Source: Adiantum capillus-veneris (taxonomy: Eukaryota > Streptophyta > Polypodiopsida > Polypodiales > Pteridaceae). From it: 64,000 bases of DNA. Shown here one piece after another: positions 1 through 9,299 of this stretch (position 1 is its first letter; each line of letters opens with the position of its first letter). The notes under the pieces are model-generated. The model was given only the letters and a program-made list of their open reading frames with translations, was not told where the DNA came from and did not search any database. A program made the translations under genes and the position numbers. The stretch covers positions 89,554,881-89,618,880 of the forward strand of contig CM043957.1 of NCBI GenBank assembly GCA_014529385.2, written 5' to 3'.

Positions 1-125
1 TTCTTTGTCATTCCCCATTTCTGTTATACTGACTGCGTTTATTCGTATTGCTCCTTCATTGCGCTGTTTCTGACGCAGTAGTCTTCTTTTCTCCATTCTT
101 TCCTTCGCCTCGGCTTGCGCTTCCT

Positions 126-3100
126 CTACAATCTTTTTCTTTTTTGGACACGCAGCTTTTCTTGATGTATTTTGAGAAGCATGTCTTGTGTTAGCGGCAA
201 CAGATACTTTTTCACTCTGCATCCACTAATCCAATTGGGCATTTCTTCTCCGTCTAATGTAGCAAGCTTGACGGCTCCACTTGGTGATAGATCTTTAATC
301 ACCAGAGGTCCCATCCCTCGCTTTTTAAGCTTCTTAGCATGCTGTTTCAGAGTGTAAACTAGGACATAGTCCCCAACTTTAAACTCTTTAGTCCGCACAT
401 GCTTATCAAAAAATTCCTTTTGTCGCCTTTTTTGAGCGTAGATAGAAGCTACTGCTTTTAGGCGAAGCTCATCTAGCTTTTCCAGGTCATCTATTCTATC
501 AGAGAGCTCGTGCCCTGTCCACTCTAGATCCTTAGCCACCCTTAAGGTTGAAATCAAGAATTCTATTGGTAAGATAGCATTTAGCCCAAAAACCATGTTA
601 TATGGGGTCGTTCCTATTGATGTTTTATATGCTACCCTATATGCCCATAATGTTGAATGCAACTTCTGGTCCCAGTCAGTTCTCGACTCAGATACAATCT
701 TCGTAAGGACCGTGCATATGGTTTTGTTTGTTGCTTCAGCTTGTCCGTTTGCTTGTGGATGATACGGGGCTGATTTCCTATGGATTACCATGAATTCATC
801 TAGAAGGATCTTTATCACTTCATTTATAAAATGTGTGCCTCGATCACTCACAATTTCTATTGGCAATCCATATCGTACAAAGACGTATTCATATAGAAAT
901 TGTGCCGTGGTCCTGGCATCTGCTTTTTGAGTTGCCTTTGCTTCGACCCACTTTGTTAGATAGTCTGTAGCCACAATGATGTATTGTGCATGAGTCTTAT
1001 ATGCAGGAGGTGAAATGGGTCCGACATAATCAATCCCCCATTTTGCAAAAGCTCTTGCCCCCATCATTGGTCTAAGCGGCATATCATCTCTTTTAAGTGG
1101 TACTTTGGTCCGCTGACAGTCATCACACCGTTTAACGTATTCCTCAGCGTCCATATGTAATGTTGGCCACCATATTCCTGCGGCTAAGACAAGTTTTGCT
1201 GTCTTATCACCTGAGAAATGGCCTCCACCTACTCCTCCATGAGCTTGCTCCAGGATTATCACATACTCAGACTCTGATGCGCAAATCCTAAGCTGGTTGT
1301 CTTTACCTCTCTTATAGAGTTGATCTCCTATTAAAGCGTAATCTCTAGCTTCTGTCTCTACAGATTTCTGACGAGCTTTTGACGTTCCTTCTGGGAAAGT
1401 TCTATTTGTGAGATATTCAACAATATACTGACTCCATTCTGGAGCGATCATTATCTGATATAATGTCGAATACTCGGCTGGCGGTTTTGATGAACATACA
1501 ATACATACAGTGACATATTCATGTACGCTTTCTTTCATTCCTGGCCAATAGACTCCCAATTGTAACAAATTCCTATATGTGTTCCTTCTTGAACAATGAA
1601 ATGCACATTCCTGAACATGTGCTTCGCGCAGATATATATTATATTCCTCAGGATTGATGCATAGTCGTAAAACATGATCATTTCCCAATTGATACAACCT
1701 TCCTGCAACCAATTGAAGATTCTTGGATTGCTGAATAGCAATATGTTTCAGGTTGTATTCTCTTCTATCGAACTCTCCTCCATAGGTTAATAGGTTAACG
1801 ACATTTTGAGACCACTTAGGTATCATTTCTATGTTGAACAAGTACGCGTCTGGCATGTCGTCATCTACTCCTATAGGGTCTTCTCCATTCGTCAATCGCG
1901 AAAGATGATCAGCTCTAAGATGTGTTTTTCCTTTCTTTACTACTACCGTGAAGTCGAATTCCAGTAAGATAATGAACCATCTCACTATTCTCCCGGTATT
2001 GCATGGTTTATTCACTAGGTAGAGCAAGGCTTGGTGATCCGTAAAAAACACAAACTTGTTGGCTAGAAGATAATGCCGAAATTTCTTCACAGCATAGATC
2101 ATTCCTAATCCTTCTCGCTCTGTTGTGGTGTAATTCTTCTCTGCATGGTTGAGCTGTCGACTGGCGTAACAGATAGGAAAATCCATGTTTCCTTCTTCTG
2201 GCTGAGCCAGAATGCATCCTATTGCATATGCCGAAGCATCTATGTGCACATGGAATATCTTCTCCCAATCTGGTGATTTCAAGACTGGAGCAGTAATGAG
2301 TGCCTCTTTCAATTTCTTGAACGATTCCTCACACTCCTCTGTCCATTCAAAGTTCACTATTAGCCTGTAAAGTGGTTGGCCTATTATAGCGTACATGTAA
2401 ATGAATCGTCTATAATATCCACAATGTCCCATAAAGCTCTGTACTTGTTTCGCATTGGTTGGTCTAGGCATATCCACTATAACTTTTATCTTCTCTAAAT
2501 CCGTGGATATTCCGTTTTGTGAGACAATATGTCCCAGAATTCTGCCCTGTCGGACCATAAACACACATTTCTCAGGATTGAGACAAATGCGATATGTCCT
2601 ACATTTCTCAAATACTTTTCTTAGGTGTTCTAGATGCTCATCTCTCAGTAGAGAATGTACACATAAGTCATCCATGTATATTTCTAGAAACAGCCTTAAG
2701 TATTCTTTGAAAGCATGCGTCATCAGCCTCTGGAAGGTTGCGGGAGCATTGGTTAGACCAAAAGGCATAACCCGATAAGCATAAATTCCCCACTCCGTTG
2801 CAAAAGCTGTTTTATGTTGATCTTCCAGTGCTATGGCTAGCTGGTTATATCCTGAAAAACCATCAAGAAAGGAGTATGCTGTTTTCCCTGATACACGCTC
2901 TAGAACATGATCAGTTATCGGCAGGGGATAATTGTCCCTGATTGTTGCAGCATTCACTTTCTTTAAGTTGACACACACTCGGAGTTTTCCGTTCTTCTTA
3001 GGTACTACCACAATCGGAGATACCCAATGAGTGTGTTCAATCTCGTATATGAATTCAGCTTCCATTAGCTTATCTATCTCTTCCTTGATTCGCTTAGCAA

Positions 3101-4247
3101 AAGTATCATTATATGTGTATGGTCTCTGTCTGCTAGGCTTTGCGTCTTGTTTCAGTGGGATTGAGTGTTGGCATATCGATGGGTCAACTCCCTTTAAGTC
3201 CTTATAAGACCATGCAAACACATCCCTGTACTCTCTGAGAAGACTCAAAAGTCTCTCTTCCTCGCTTGGAGACAAATCTGTGGCTATGTACACCGGTCTA
3301 GGTGTCTCACCTGGAGCTGCTAAATCAACTTTTTTTGCATCCTCCGGTCCGTCATAAGATTCGTTCTCCTTCCTCTCTCGAATAGGTGGGGTTAATATCA
3401 CCTTCCTATCCTCTATTGTGAATTTCCTATAGTGAGAGGGAACATCCATGTTTTCCTTGATTTTGACGTTTTCGTCCTCTCCACTCTCAATTTCTGTCGT
3501 CCAAACTTCCTTCAGAGTTTTCTTGAGCTCTCTGTACTTGTTTCTACGTTCTAACTTGGACTCCGTGTATTCTCTGTTGCGCTTGTTCTTTTCTGATTTT
3601 TCTGTTTCAGTTTTCGTTCCATTCTTTTGAACTTGATTTCTTGAGCCTCTTTTGTCTTTTCGTAAGCTCTTTTGATCATTGCCTCTCATTCTTCCAGAAA
3701 TCTTATCCTTAACACAATCTTCAGCCTTTACTAGCATTAGGAATTGATTTTTTCCTCTTATTCTAGGCATCGGATTGGTTCTAACCCCTTTTGTTTTTTT
3801 CTTTGCTCTATAGTGTTTCTGGCGTTGTTTAGTTTGGTTCGGAAAATCATAAAATCGGACATCCGTTATAGTTTCTTTGTTTCCGCTTGAATTGTCCGTT
3901 GACTCGTTGTCTGCTTCATTTCCCCACTCTGGATGATTGGGAATGTCGTGAAACACCTCTTCTTCATCTTCTTTTTCCAGTGTATCGTTCTTTTCAGTTT
4001 CTTTTTCGAGTACATTTCTCAACATGAAATACGGAACCACGTCATACCCGTCCTTGTCGCAAAATTTCGTTGTGGGACCATCCGGAATTGCACAAACATC
4101 TAGGGTTGCTAGAATGTGTGTCCATTCTAATGGTTCAAACGTGTCCTCTGGAAAGGGTTCTCTACATAAGTTTCGTCTTCGATAGCCCTTTCTAAAACAC
4201 ATTCTTCTCGTTTCAGACTTCCACATTTCGAAGCTCCACACATCCAT
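126..4247 (-). CDS. gypsy pol: RT, RNase H and integrase with duplicated zinc domain
   Basis: The 1373-codon frame encodes the replication enzymes. Residues 1-300 are a charged linker. RT spans about 375-560, with FLDGFSGYNQ (Asp462) and YMDD (524-527). RNase H follows, with Asp670, Glu710 and Asp737. The integrase N-terminal zinc module occurs twice: His877, His884, Cys915, Cys918 and His1003, His1010, Cys1041, Cys1044, both HX6HX30CX2C. The catalytic core has Asp1073, Asp1135 and Glu1171 (DDX35E), followed by a basic C-terminal domain with no chromodomain. The first about 40 codons overlap the protease frame (4127-4531) in another phase, so the annotated ATG is probably not a true start and synthesis likely depends on a frame change or a polyprotein. 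All catalytic residues looked for are present. The doubled zinc module is not a usual gypsy arrangement. Confidence 0.93.
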   Translation of the reverse strand: MDVWSFEMWKSETRRMCFRKGYRRRNLCREPFPEDTFEPLEWTHILATLDVCAIPDGPTTKFCDKDGYDVVPYFMLRNVLEKETEKNDTLEKEDEEEVFHDIPNHPEWGNEADNESTDNSSGNKETITDVRFYDFPNQTKQRQKHYRAKKKTKGVRTNPMPRIRGKNQFLMLVKAEDCVKDKISGRMRGNDQKSLRKDKRGSRNQVQKNGTKTETEKSEKNKRNREYTESKLERRNKYRELKKTLKEVWTTEIESGEDENVKIKENMDVPSHYRKFTIEDRKVILTPPIRERKENESYDGPEDAKKVDLAAPGETPRPVYIATDLSPSEEERLLSLLREYRDVFAWSYKDLKGVDPSICQHSIPLKQDAKPSRQRPYTYNDTFAKRIKEEIDKLMEAEFIYEIEHTHWVSPIVVVPKKNGKLRVCVNLKKVNAATIRDNYPLPITDHVLERVSGKTAYSFLDGFSGYNQLAIALEDQHKTAFATEWGIYAYRVMPFGLTNAPATFQRLMTHAFKEYLRLFLEIYMDDLCVHSLLRDEHLEHLRKVFEKCRTYRICLNPEKCVFMVRQGRILGHIVSQNGISTDLEKIKVIVDMPRPTNAKQVQSFMGHCGYYRRFIYMYAIIGQPLYRLIVNFEWTEECEESFKKLKEALITAPVLKSPDWEKIFHVHIDASAYAIGCILAQPEEGNMDFPICYASRQLNHAEKNYTTTEREGLGMIYAVKKFRHYLLANKFVFFTDHQALLYLVNKPCNTGRIVRWFIILLEFDFTVVVKKGKTHLRADHLSRLTNGEDPIGVDDDMPDAYLFNIEMIPKWSQNVVNLLTYGGEFDRREYNLKHIAIQQSKNLQLVAGRLYQLGNDHVLRLCINPEEYNIYLREAHVQECAFHCSRRNTYRNLLQLGVYWPGMKESVHEYVTVCIVCSSKPPAEYSTLYQIMIAPEWSQYIVEYLTNRTFPEGTSKARQKSVETEARDYALIGDQLYKRGKDNQLRICASESEYVIILEQAHGGVGGGHFSGDKTAKLVLAAGIWWPTLHMDAEEYVKRCDDCQRTKVPLKRDDMPLRPMMGARAFAKWGIDYVGPISPPAYKTHAQYIIVATDYLTKWVEAKATQKADARTTAQFLYEYVFVRYGLPIEIVSDRGTHFINEVIKILLDEFMVIHRKSAPYHPQANGQAEATNKTICTVLTKIVSESRTDWDQKLHSTLWAYRVAYKTSIGTTPYNMVFGLNAILPIEFLISTLRVAKDLEWTGHELSDRIDDLEKLDELRLKAVASIYAQKRRQKEFFDKHVRTKEFKVGDYVLVYTLKQHAKKLKKRGMGPLVIKDLSPSGAVKLATLDGEEMPNWISGCRVKKYLLPLTQDMLLKIHQEKLRVQKRKRL

Positions 4248-4531
4248 AACTCCTTGGGTTTACCTAACCAAGCTGGAAATTCGGATCCCGCCAAAGTAGC
4301 TGAATCAAACTCCTCTACCGGTGTTCGGTTCACATCTTTGTAGCTATGGTCTTTCAGGTTCACACGTGTAGTGGTTTCCATATTTCTCAAGTATATGTGA
4401 TCGTAGCCCCAATCTTGGACCATTTTCAACTGTCTCATGAATGGTCTTCCCAATATGATATCATAGTTATTCTCCTTGGCAAAATCGACAATAGCAAAAG
4501 TATGTTCGTATTCAATGCCGCAAGAAGTCAC
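4127..4531 (-). CDS. gypsy protease, C-terminal half, joining to pol
   Basis: This frame carries the second half of a retropepsin-like protease, with the ILGRPFM motif near residues 26-32, the usual IxGRxxL-type flap-side motif of plant gypsy proteases. It continues the 4543-5496 frame, which ends in a stop about ten bases upstream. The intervening bases, read one position over, give a smooth continuation, so a single-base shift separates the two halves. Its end overlaps the start of pol in a third phase. This could be an inactivating indel or a frame transition. It is part of the gag-pol of the minus-strand element, not a separate gene. Confidence 0.75.
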   Translation of the reverse strand: MTSCGIEYEHTFAIVDFAKENNYDIILGRPFMRQLKMVQDWGYDHIYLRNMETTTRVNLKDHSYKDVNRTPVEEFDSATLAGSEFPAWLGKPKELWMCGASKCGSLKREECVLERAIEDETYVENPFQRTRLNH

Positions 4532-4542
4532 TACAACTTTCT

Positions 4543-5496
4543 CTAATACCCCATAGGTTTCTCCATGTGTCCATCTGCTAATTGGAGTTTCAACCTAGTC
4601 TTCCTTATTGCTGGTTTCCCCCATTTTTTCCAGATTTCTTTTGTAGCAATGGCTACCCCAGCTCCGCTGTCTAGTATTGCCATCGTCTTCACTCCTTGGA
4701 ATTCAACTGGTAAGGTTGTATTCCCCTCTTCACCTTCGCAATACTCTCCGACCTTGTTTAAGGGTACAGGCTTAGCGTTCTTTTGTGGTTTGCTCAGCTC
4801 CTCTATGCTCTCTTGCAATCTCGATGTTGGATCTTTTATCCCGAATTTCTCCAAGCATTTTCCTACAGTGGTCCACATATGTGGTCTTAGCCTCAAAAGC
4901 TCAGCTAGAGTGATAGTGCATGTCACTGGTGTTGACAAAATCTCTATCAATCCTTGCGAGTCCATGACTTTTTCTGATGAGATTTTTCGTGAGGGAAGTG
5001 CTCTAATCTCGGATTTTGCTTCATACTCTCCTAAGTATGAAGGTAAGGTTTTCAGTGAATGAGGTTTGCTCTCCATTGTTCTAACAGAGCCCCCATCTCC
5101 CCAGTAAGATTGCAGATCCAAGTCCACTTGAGATCCTGCCTCAAATTCCACTATGGGAGGATTCCTGATGTCCTTTTCCCAATTTGTCTGATTAGCTTGG
5201 CAACTTAGCTCGTTTGCAAAGTTTGCCTCTCTCACTTGTTTCCAAAATTCATTGTAATCCTCATCTTTTCCGTAAATCCTCTGTATGACTGGATGAAAAC
5301 TCTCTATCTCCTGATCGGTTGTGTTCAATACTATGCGGTCATCCTTTTGTGTATTTTCAGGCTTTTGTGCACTGGGAGTCTTTTCAGCTACCCGTGAAAC
5401 GATAGTCTCTTGCTGAATTGGGTTTTCCTTCCACAATTCATTGTTTCTTTTGGTGGTTCTAATAAGGCTTGTGCAGTCTCGATCATTCTCTGGCAC
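4543..5496 (-). CDS. gypsy pre-protease region and protease active site
   Basis: The 317-residue frame is mostly hydrophilic linker (residues 1-255), then the protease N-terminal half with the active-site triad in ILDSGAGVAIA (Asp-Ser-Gly at about 276-278). It stops just after the sequence MEKPMGY, and the remaining protease half continues in a shifted frame (4127-4531). The beginning overlaps the end of the 5388-6026 frame. The protease would process the Gag-Pol polyprotein inside virus-like particles. DSG rather than DTG is common among plant retroelement proteases. Confidence 0.8.
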   Translation of the reverse strand: MPENDRDCTSLIRTTKRNNELWKENPIQQETIVSRVAEKTPSAQKPENTQKDDRIVLNTTDQEIESFHPVIQRIYGKDEDYNEFWKQVREANFANELSCQANQTNWEKDIRNPPIVEFEAGSQVDLDLQSYWGDGGSVRTMESKPHSLKTLPSYLGEYEAKSEIRALPSRKISSEKVMDSQGLIEILSTPVTCTITLAELLRLRPHMWTTVGKCLEKFGIKDPTSRLQESIEELSKPQKNAKPVPLNKVGEYCEGEEGNTTLPVEFQGVKTMAILDSGAGVAIATKEIWKKWGKPAIRKTRLKLQLADGHMEKPMGY

Positions 5497-6026
5497 ATTT
5501 CAAGTCTCTGCTTTTCCAATTCCGCGTTTGGGTATGTCATCCACCTCTGTTCTTGTGTTTGGTTGTTCTTTAACCTAGCTTCGTAAGCTCTCATCAGTGC
5601 GTCCAATGGTTCGTGTACTTTGTCGACTAGCACTGATCCCCCTGAGCTTAAGCTCGTTGTTTCTTTGATACTCTTTTGTTTCGTTCTTTCCGGGCTCATC
5701 TCTCGTTTCCCGTTTTGACTCTCAAGTTTTTCTAATCTAGCTTTAGTTTGCTTTAGTTCCTCAGCTAGAATAGCGTCTTCACGTTCTTTTCTCAACTTCA
5801 TGCGTGCTTTTCTAGCTTTCCATGTGTTTTTCTGACTCCGCGGTCCTTGACTAACCACTTCAGTCGCTAACTTTCCATTCTCAGGTTCTCTAGTGGTTTT
5901 CTTAGCTTGAGCTCTAGTAACAACTTGCGTTGGTATCAGAGTTTCATTTTCAGACCCACTGCTGGTAGGAATAGTTTCTACATATTCAATGTCGTCTTTT
6001 GCACTTTGTTTGGATTCTTTGAACAA
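5388..6026 (-). CDS. gag-protease linker frame of gypsy element
   Basis: The 212-codon frame has a low-complexity acidic start and the phrase VVTRAQAKK at about 36-44, a type of linker often seen between gag and protease in plant gypsy elements. A Lys/Glu-rich, probably coiled-coil stretch follows (about 70-120). It overlaps the gag end by 49 bp and the next pol frame by about 109 bp, each in a different phase. No enzymatic domain is recognised. It may be expressed only as part of a frameshifted Gag-Pol, or the frame breaks may be decay. Confidence 0.65.
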   Translation of the reverse strand: MFKESKQSAKDDIEYVETIPTSSGSENETLIPTQVVTRAQAKKTTREPENGKLATEVVSQGPRSQKNTWKARKARMKLRKEREDAILAEELKQTKARLEKLESQNGKREMSPERTKQKSIKETTSLSSGGSVLVDKVHEPLDALMRAYEARLKNNQTQEQRWMTYPNAELEKQRLEMCQRMIETAQALLEPPKETMNCGRKTQFSKRLSFHG

Positions 6027-8551
6027 TCCTCAATGAAGTGAGTAACCCCACACTCAGTGCAATAAGCGTTAATTCTAATGATTTCCGTATGTGGGCAAAC
6101 ATTCATCAGATGGTCACCTCCACACTTGTAACAGGGTCCTAGTGCTGGTCTTGGTCCCATTTGATTCGTCCTTTGTGGATAGGATGGTCTTTGTCCTGTT
6201 AACCCTCCATGAGCTATGAACATCAATGTTCTTGCGTCCAAATTGTATCTCTCTTCATCAGAAGCACTTGTAACTGTTGGTGTTCCAACATTCCCCATCA
6301 TGCCCCATGGTTCTGGTTGTTTTGGTTCTTCTGGTGGGTAATACACTGTCGGAGACATGTGTGCACCCGATTCTTCGTAATAGGCTTGAACAGGCACTAA
6401 GGCTTGTTCTTCCTGATTCTCTAAGGTTGGTGCATATCTAATGCCCACTGGTCTTGCTCCTGGTAAAGGTGGTTGTTGTCCCAATACCGGTTGCGGTCTT
6501 TCTATCCCCATAGGTCCTGGTACATTTTTCGTTGGGTATCGAGGTACTGGATGTATCTGAGGTGGTGCTAATTGAGCAGGAGGTGCATACTGGCGCTCCC
6601 TTACATACCCTTTGTTGTAATAACACTCCTCTGTTGGATGATTTGTCCATTTTTGTTCAATAGCACACCATTTCAGTGGTTTTGGCAATGGTTTTTGGTA
6701 TGGTGCCATCCTTTTTAGAGCATCTTCTATCATTTGCTCTACATTTGGCATGGTTGTTGTTTGAACATTCTTTTTAGTGGTAGTCTCGCTCGCTACGGAG
6801 GAGGAGCTACTGGATGCAAAATCTGTATACGCTGACACCTCTCCATAAACCGTACAGTTATCCACTAAGTACAATGCCTCTCTCGTTACTTGCTCGAAAC
6901 TTGTACAAGCTTTCAAGTGCAAGTCCTTCTTGAGAGTGTCGTTCCTAAGTCCCTCAATAAAGAGAACAGATAGTCTGTCATCTTGTGGTCGTTCACGTAC
7001 TGGACATCTCTCAATGTATTGTTTGAAGCGAAGTGAAGCTTCCTTCACCTTTTCGTGTTCTCTCTGTTTAAAAGCATATATTTGTGAGACCGTATTGTGC
7101 TTAATCCCTCGTTTTGAGAATTCCTTAGCAAACTCTCTTAGCAAATGGTCAATGTCATGGAATCCCCCTATGTTCATTGGTTGAAACCATGTCAATACCG
7201 TACCTTCTAGAGTAAGACCAAATCCCTCGTATTGTGTATGGAAATCTGTTATCTGCTCAGCTCTTAAGACTTGCTTAAAGAGTGACACATGTGCATACGG
7301 ATCTCCTGAACCACCATACTTCTTTGGCATACACTTCGCGACTTGAGATGGTCTCATACGTCTATGGTCTGCTACCAGTCTCATTGCTCCTGTGTCCCGG
7401 CTAAAGCTTTCTCTAGCATCATGGACTTCATGGGTTATCCTTGTCGGTTCCCCCGCCCTGAATCTACTACTAGGAGGTAAATGTGATGGTTCCGCTTCAA
7501 ACCTTGGACCTGGAGTGGTATAGGTGGGGATTGGAACTGCACTACCTCGATTCGTCTCCATTGACTCTCTGGAATGTAATGATCCCATTGGTCCGAGCTT
7601 CGAGTCCCAAGGTTGACTGAAAGAGTCAGCAACCTGAGTTCTTTGTCCTCCTGTTGTCCTAGATTTTTGCACTCCAGTTGTTGGTGCTGGCCTATGTGAG
7701 CTAGAAGTAACATAATACTGATGTAGTGGTCCCCCAAAGTATGTATATCCTTCTAATTCTTTCTTGCCCATTGTTGAGTATTGCCTGCCATACTTATCGT
7801 AAGCAGCAATTTTCACTTCCGATCCCTCTGTGTAGGTAAAGACATAGAGTCTTTTTTTGTCTGTCAACTCTCCGGTGTAGGGTTCTTCACATCTATAATA
7901 GAGATCTTGCTCCCCATTATTATATTTGTATAGCCCCACATAGATGTTATCAATGTTGATCCTTGTAGTTTTATTCTCTCTTCTTAACCTCGCATTAGGG
8001 AAGTTCATTATTGGTGCTTTCTCCTCGAGTTCTTCATCTATTTTGGCTTTGGTGCCCATCAATCCCCACTTGTCCACAATGTTAGGGTTTAGGACTACCA
8101 AGTACATGGTACCCTCGTCATCTAGATATCTATCTCCGCTATAGCTCACAGGCACTAAGTCCTTGAACTCACTAGGTCTATCTTCTATCTTTACACAATA
8201 GCGGTCCATTCCGTCTTTGTAGATCTTTGCACCTTGCTCATTGTCGTACTGATATTTTATGAACAATAGCTTCATTGTGGCGGAAGGGTTTGATGATCCT
8301 GTTGCCATATTTTCTCTGTTGTTCCTGTTCGAGTGTTCGGTGAAAATCTCGTAAGACCTCTCCGAAGAAGTATCAGAAACACTTCCTTCAAAGATTGGCT
8401 CTAATGGTTGCACCCAACTTTGGTTTACACTTCCCTCGGTTGATATGACACTTGCTGGTTCCCCTTGTTTTGGTTGATTATTCCGGAGATTCCTGCCCGA
8501 TCTCAAATTCATCAATTCCCCTAAAGGACTGTAACTTTTCCGTCTCGGCAA
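5978..8551 (-). CDS. gypsy gag with two zinc knuckles and an unusual N-terminal domain
   Basis: The 857-codon Gag would form the particle shell and bind element RNA. Residues about 405-560 are a retrotransposon gag core (KKYGGSGDPYAH onward, with a WF pair and regular helices). Two zinc knuckles sit near the C-terminus at about 808-820 and 831-843, both with spacing CX2CX3HX4C, one residue shorter than the canonical CX2CX4HX4C. Residues about 95-290 form an extra, well-mixed, aromatic-rich region that looks globular and that I do not recognise. Residues 290-400 and 590-800 are Pro/Gln/Ser-rich spacers. The start MPRRKSY is the first Met of the frame, 1.27 kb downstream of the primer site. The frame is open throughout. 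Confidence 0.88.
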   Translation of the reverse strand: MPRRKSYSPLGELMNLRSGRNLRNNQPKQGEPASVISTEGSVNQSWVQPLEPIFEGSVSDTSSERSYEIFTEHSNRNNRENMATGSSNPSATMKLLFIKYQYDNEQGAKIYKDGMDRYCVKIEDRPSEFKDLVPVSYSGDRYLDDEGTMYLVVLNPNIVDKWGLMGTKAKIDEELEEKAPIMNFPNARLRRENKTTRINIDNIYVGLYKYNNGEQDLYYRCEEPYTGELTDKKRLYVFTYTEGSEVKIAAYDKYGRQYSTMGKKELEGYTYFGGPLHQYYVTSSSHRPAPTTGVQKSRTTGGQRTQVADSFSQPWDSKLGPMGSLHSRESMETNRGSAVPIPTYTTPGPRFEAEPSHLPPSSRFRAGEPTRITHEVHDARESFSRDTGAMRLVADHRRMRPSQVAKCMPKKYGGSGDPYAHVSLFKQVLRAEQITDFHTQYEGFGLTLEGTVLTWFQPMNIGGFHDIDHLLREFAKEFSKRGIKHNTVSQIYAFKQREHEKVKEASLRFKQYIERCPVRERPQDDRLSVLFIEGLRNDTLKKDLHLKACTSFEQVTREALYLVDNCTVYGEVSAYTDFASSSSSSVASETTTKKNVQTTTMPNVEQMIEDALKRMAPYQKPLPKPLKWCAIEQKWTNHPTEECYYNKGYVRERQYAPPAQLAPPQIHPVPRYPTKNVPGPMGIERPQPVLGQQPPLPGARPVGIRYAPTLENQEEQALVPVQAYYEESGAHMSPTVYYPPEEPKQPEPWGMMGNVGTPTVTSASDEERYNLDARTLMFIAHGGLTGQRPSYPQRTNQMGPRPALGPCYKCGGDHLMNVCPHTEIIRINAYCTECGVTHFIEDCSKNPNKVQKTTLNM

Positions 8552-8860
8552 TTTGTTTTCCCCAAGTTTTTGTGGTCAGAATTGATCCAAGCTGATTGAT
8601 ACTTCGTCAATTGTTTAATCTTGTTAGTTGGACATCTTCTGTTTCATCCCCTTTATGCACTGTTCACTCACAAAATTCAGTTTGAACTCTGTTTGAGCAA
8701 GTTATGGCTAGTTCAGGCTTTTCTTGGCAATTTTCTGCTTTTGACTTGTTTTTTGGGTCAATTGTGATCCAAATGGGATGAAACTTGAAATATAACCTCT
8801 AGACAGCTATTACAATGGATCTGTGTTAGCAAAGTATCAAAATATGTCCAAAATTAGGTC

Positions 8861-8888
8861 AAAGACATCATACGCGTATGATGTCTTT
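8861..8888. repeat. perfect 28-bp palindrome, leader copy 1
   Basis: The sequence equals its own reverse complement over 28 bp, with core ACATCATACGCGTATGATGT flanked by AAAG and CTTT. In the element's RNA it can fold into a hairpin or pair with a second genome copy. Confidence 0.95.
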
Positions 8889-8984
8889 TTCATCAATTTG
8901 GGTCCAAACTTGATATTTATGCTTCTTACAGTGCCTGTAACAATCTTGTCAGGTCAGATATCAAAAATAAGCAGTGGATGTGCC

Positions 8985-9014
8985 AAAAGACATTATACAC
9001 GTATGATGTCTTTT
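8985..9014. repeat. imperfect 30-bp palindrome, leader copy 2
   Basis: Same family as the copy at 8861-8888, with two mismatched pairs (ATTATACACGTATGAT core), flanked by AAAAG and CTTTT. It begins 124 bp from the first copy. Confidence 0.9.
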
Positions 9015-9275
9015 GTCCCAGATTTTGACTATTTTTGGTTTTAAGCCTTCTCCAATGTTTATAATTGAGTTTCAAGTGTTTTTGTCAGGTTTGAATGTAA
9101 AAACAAGATTTGAATCCAAAATTTCCTATTCTTTGCGTTTCTTGGACTCCGACTTGTCTTTTTGGGTTTCTTTGAGTGTTAATGCTCTTGTTTTAAGTTG
9201 AACTTAGGGTAAAACCCCCCTTCTAAACACTCTGGCAATGTCAAATTTTCAATTTTAGTCTCTGTTTAGGTCCTA

Positions 9276-9299
9276 AGACATCATACGCGTATGATGTCT
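9276..9299. repeat. perfect 24-bp palindrome, leader copy 3
   Basis: Core identical to copy 1 (ACATCATACGCGTATGATGT) with AG/CT flanks. Beyond the palindrome the flanks of the three copies differ, so the palindrome itself is what is repeated. Confidence 0.93.

Noticed and set aside
2455-2778. 107-codon plus-strand frame inside pol
   Set aside because: It is antisense shadow of the RT domain.
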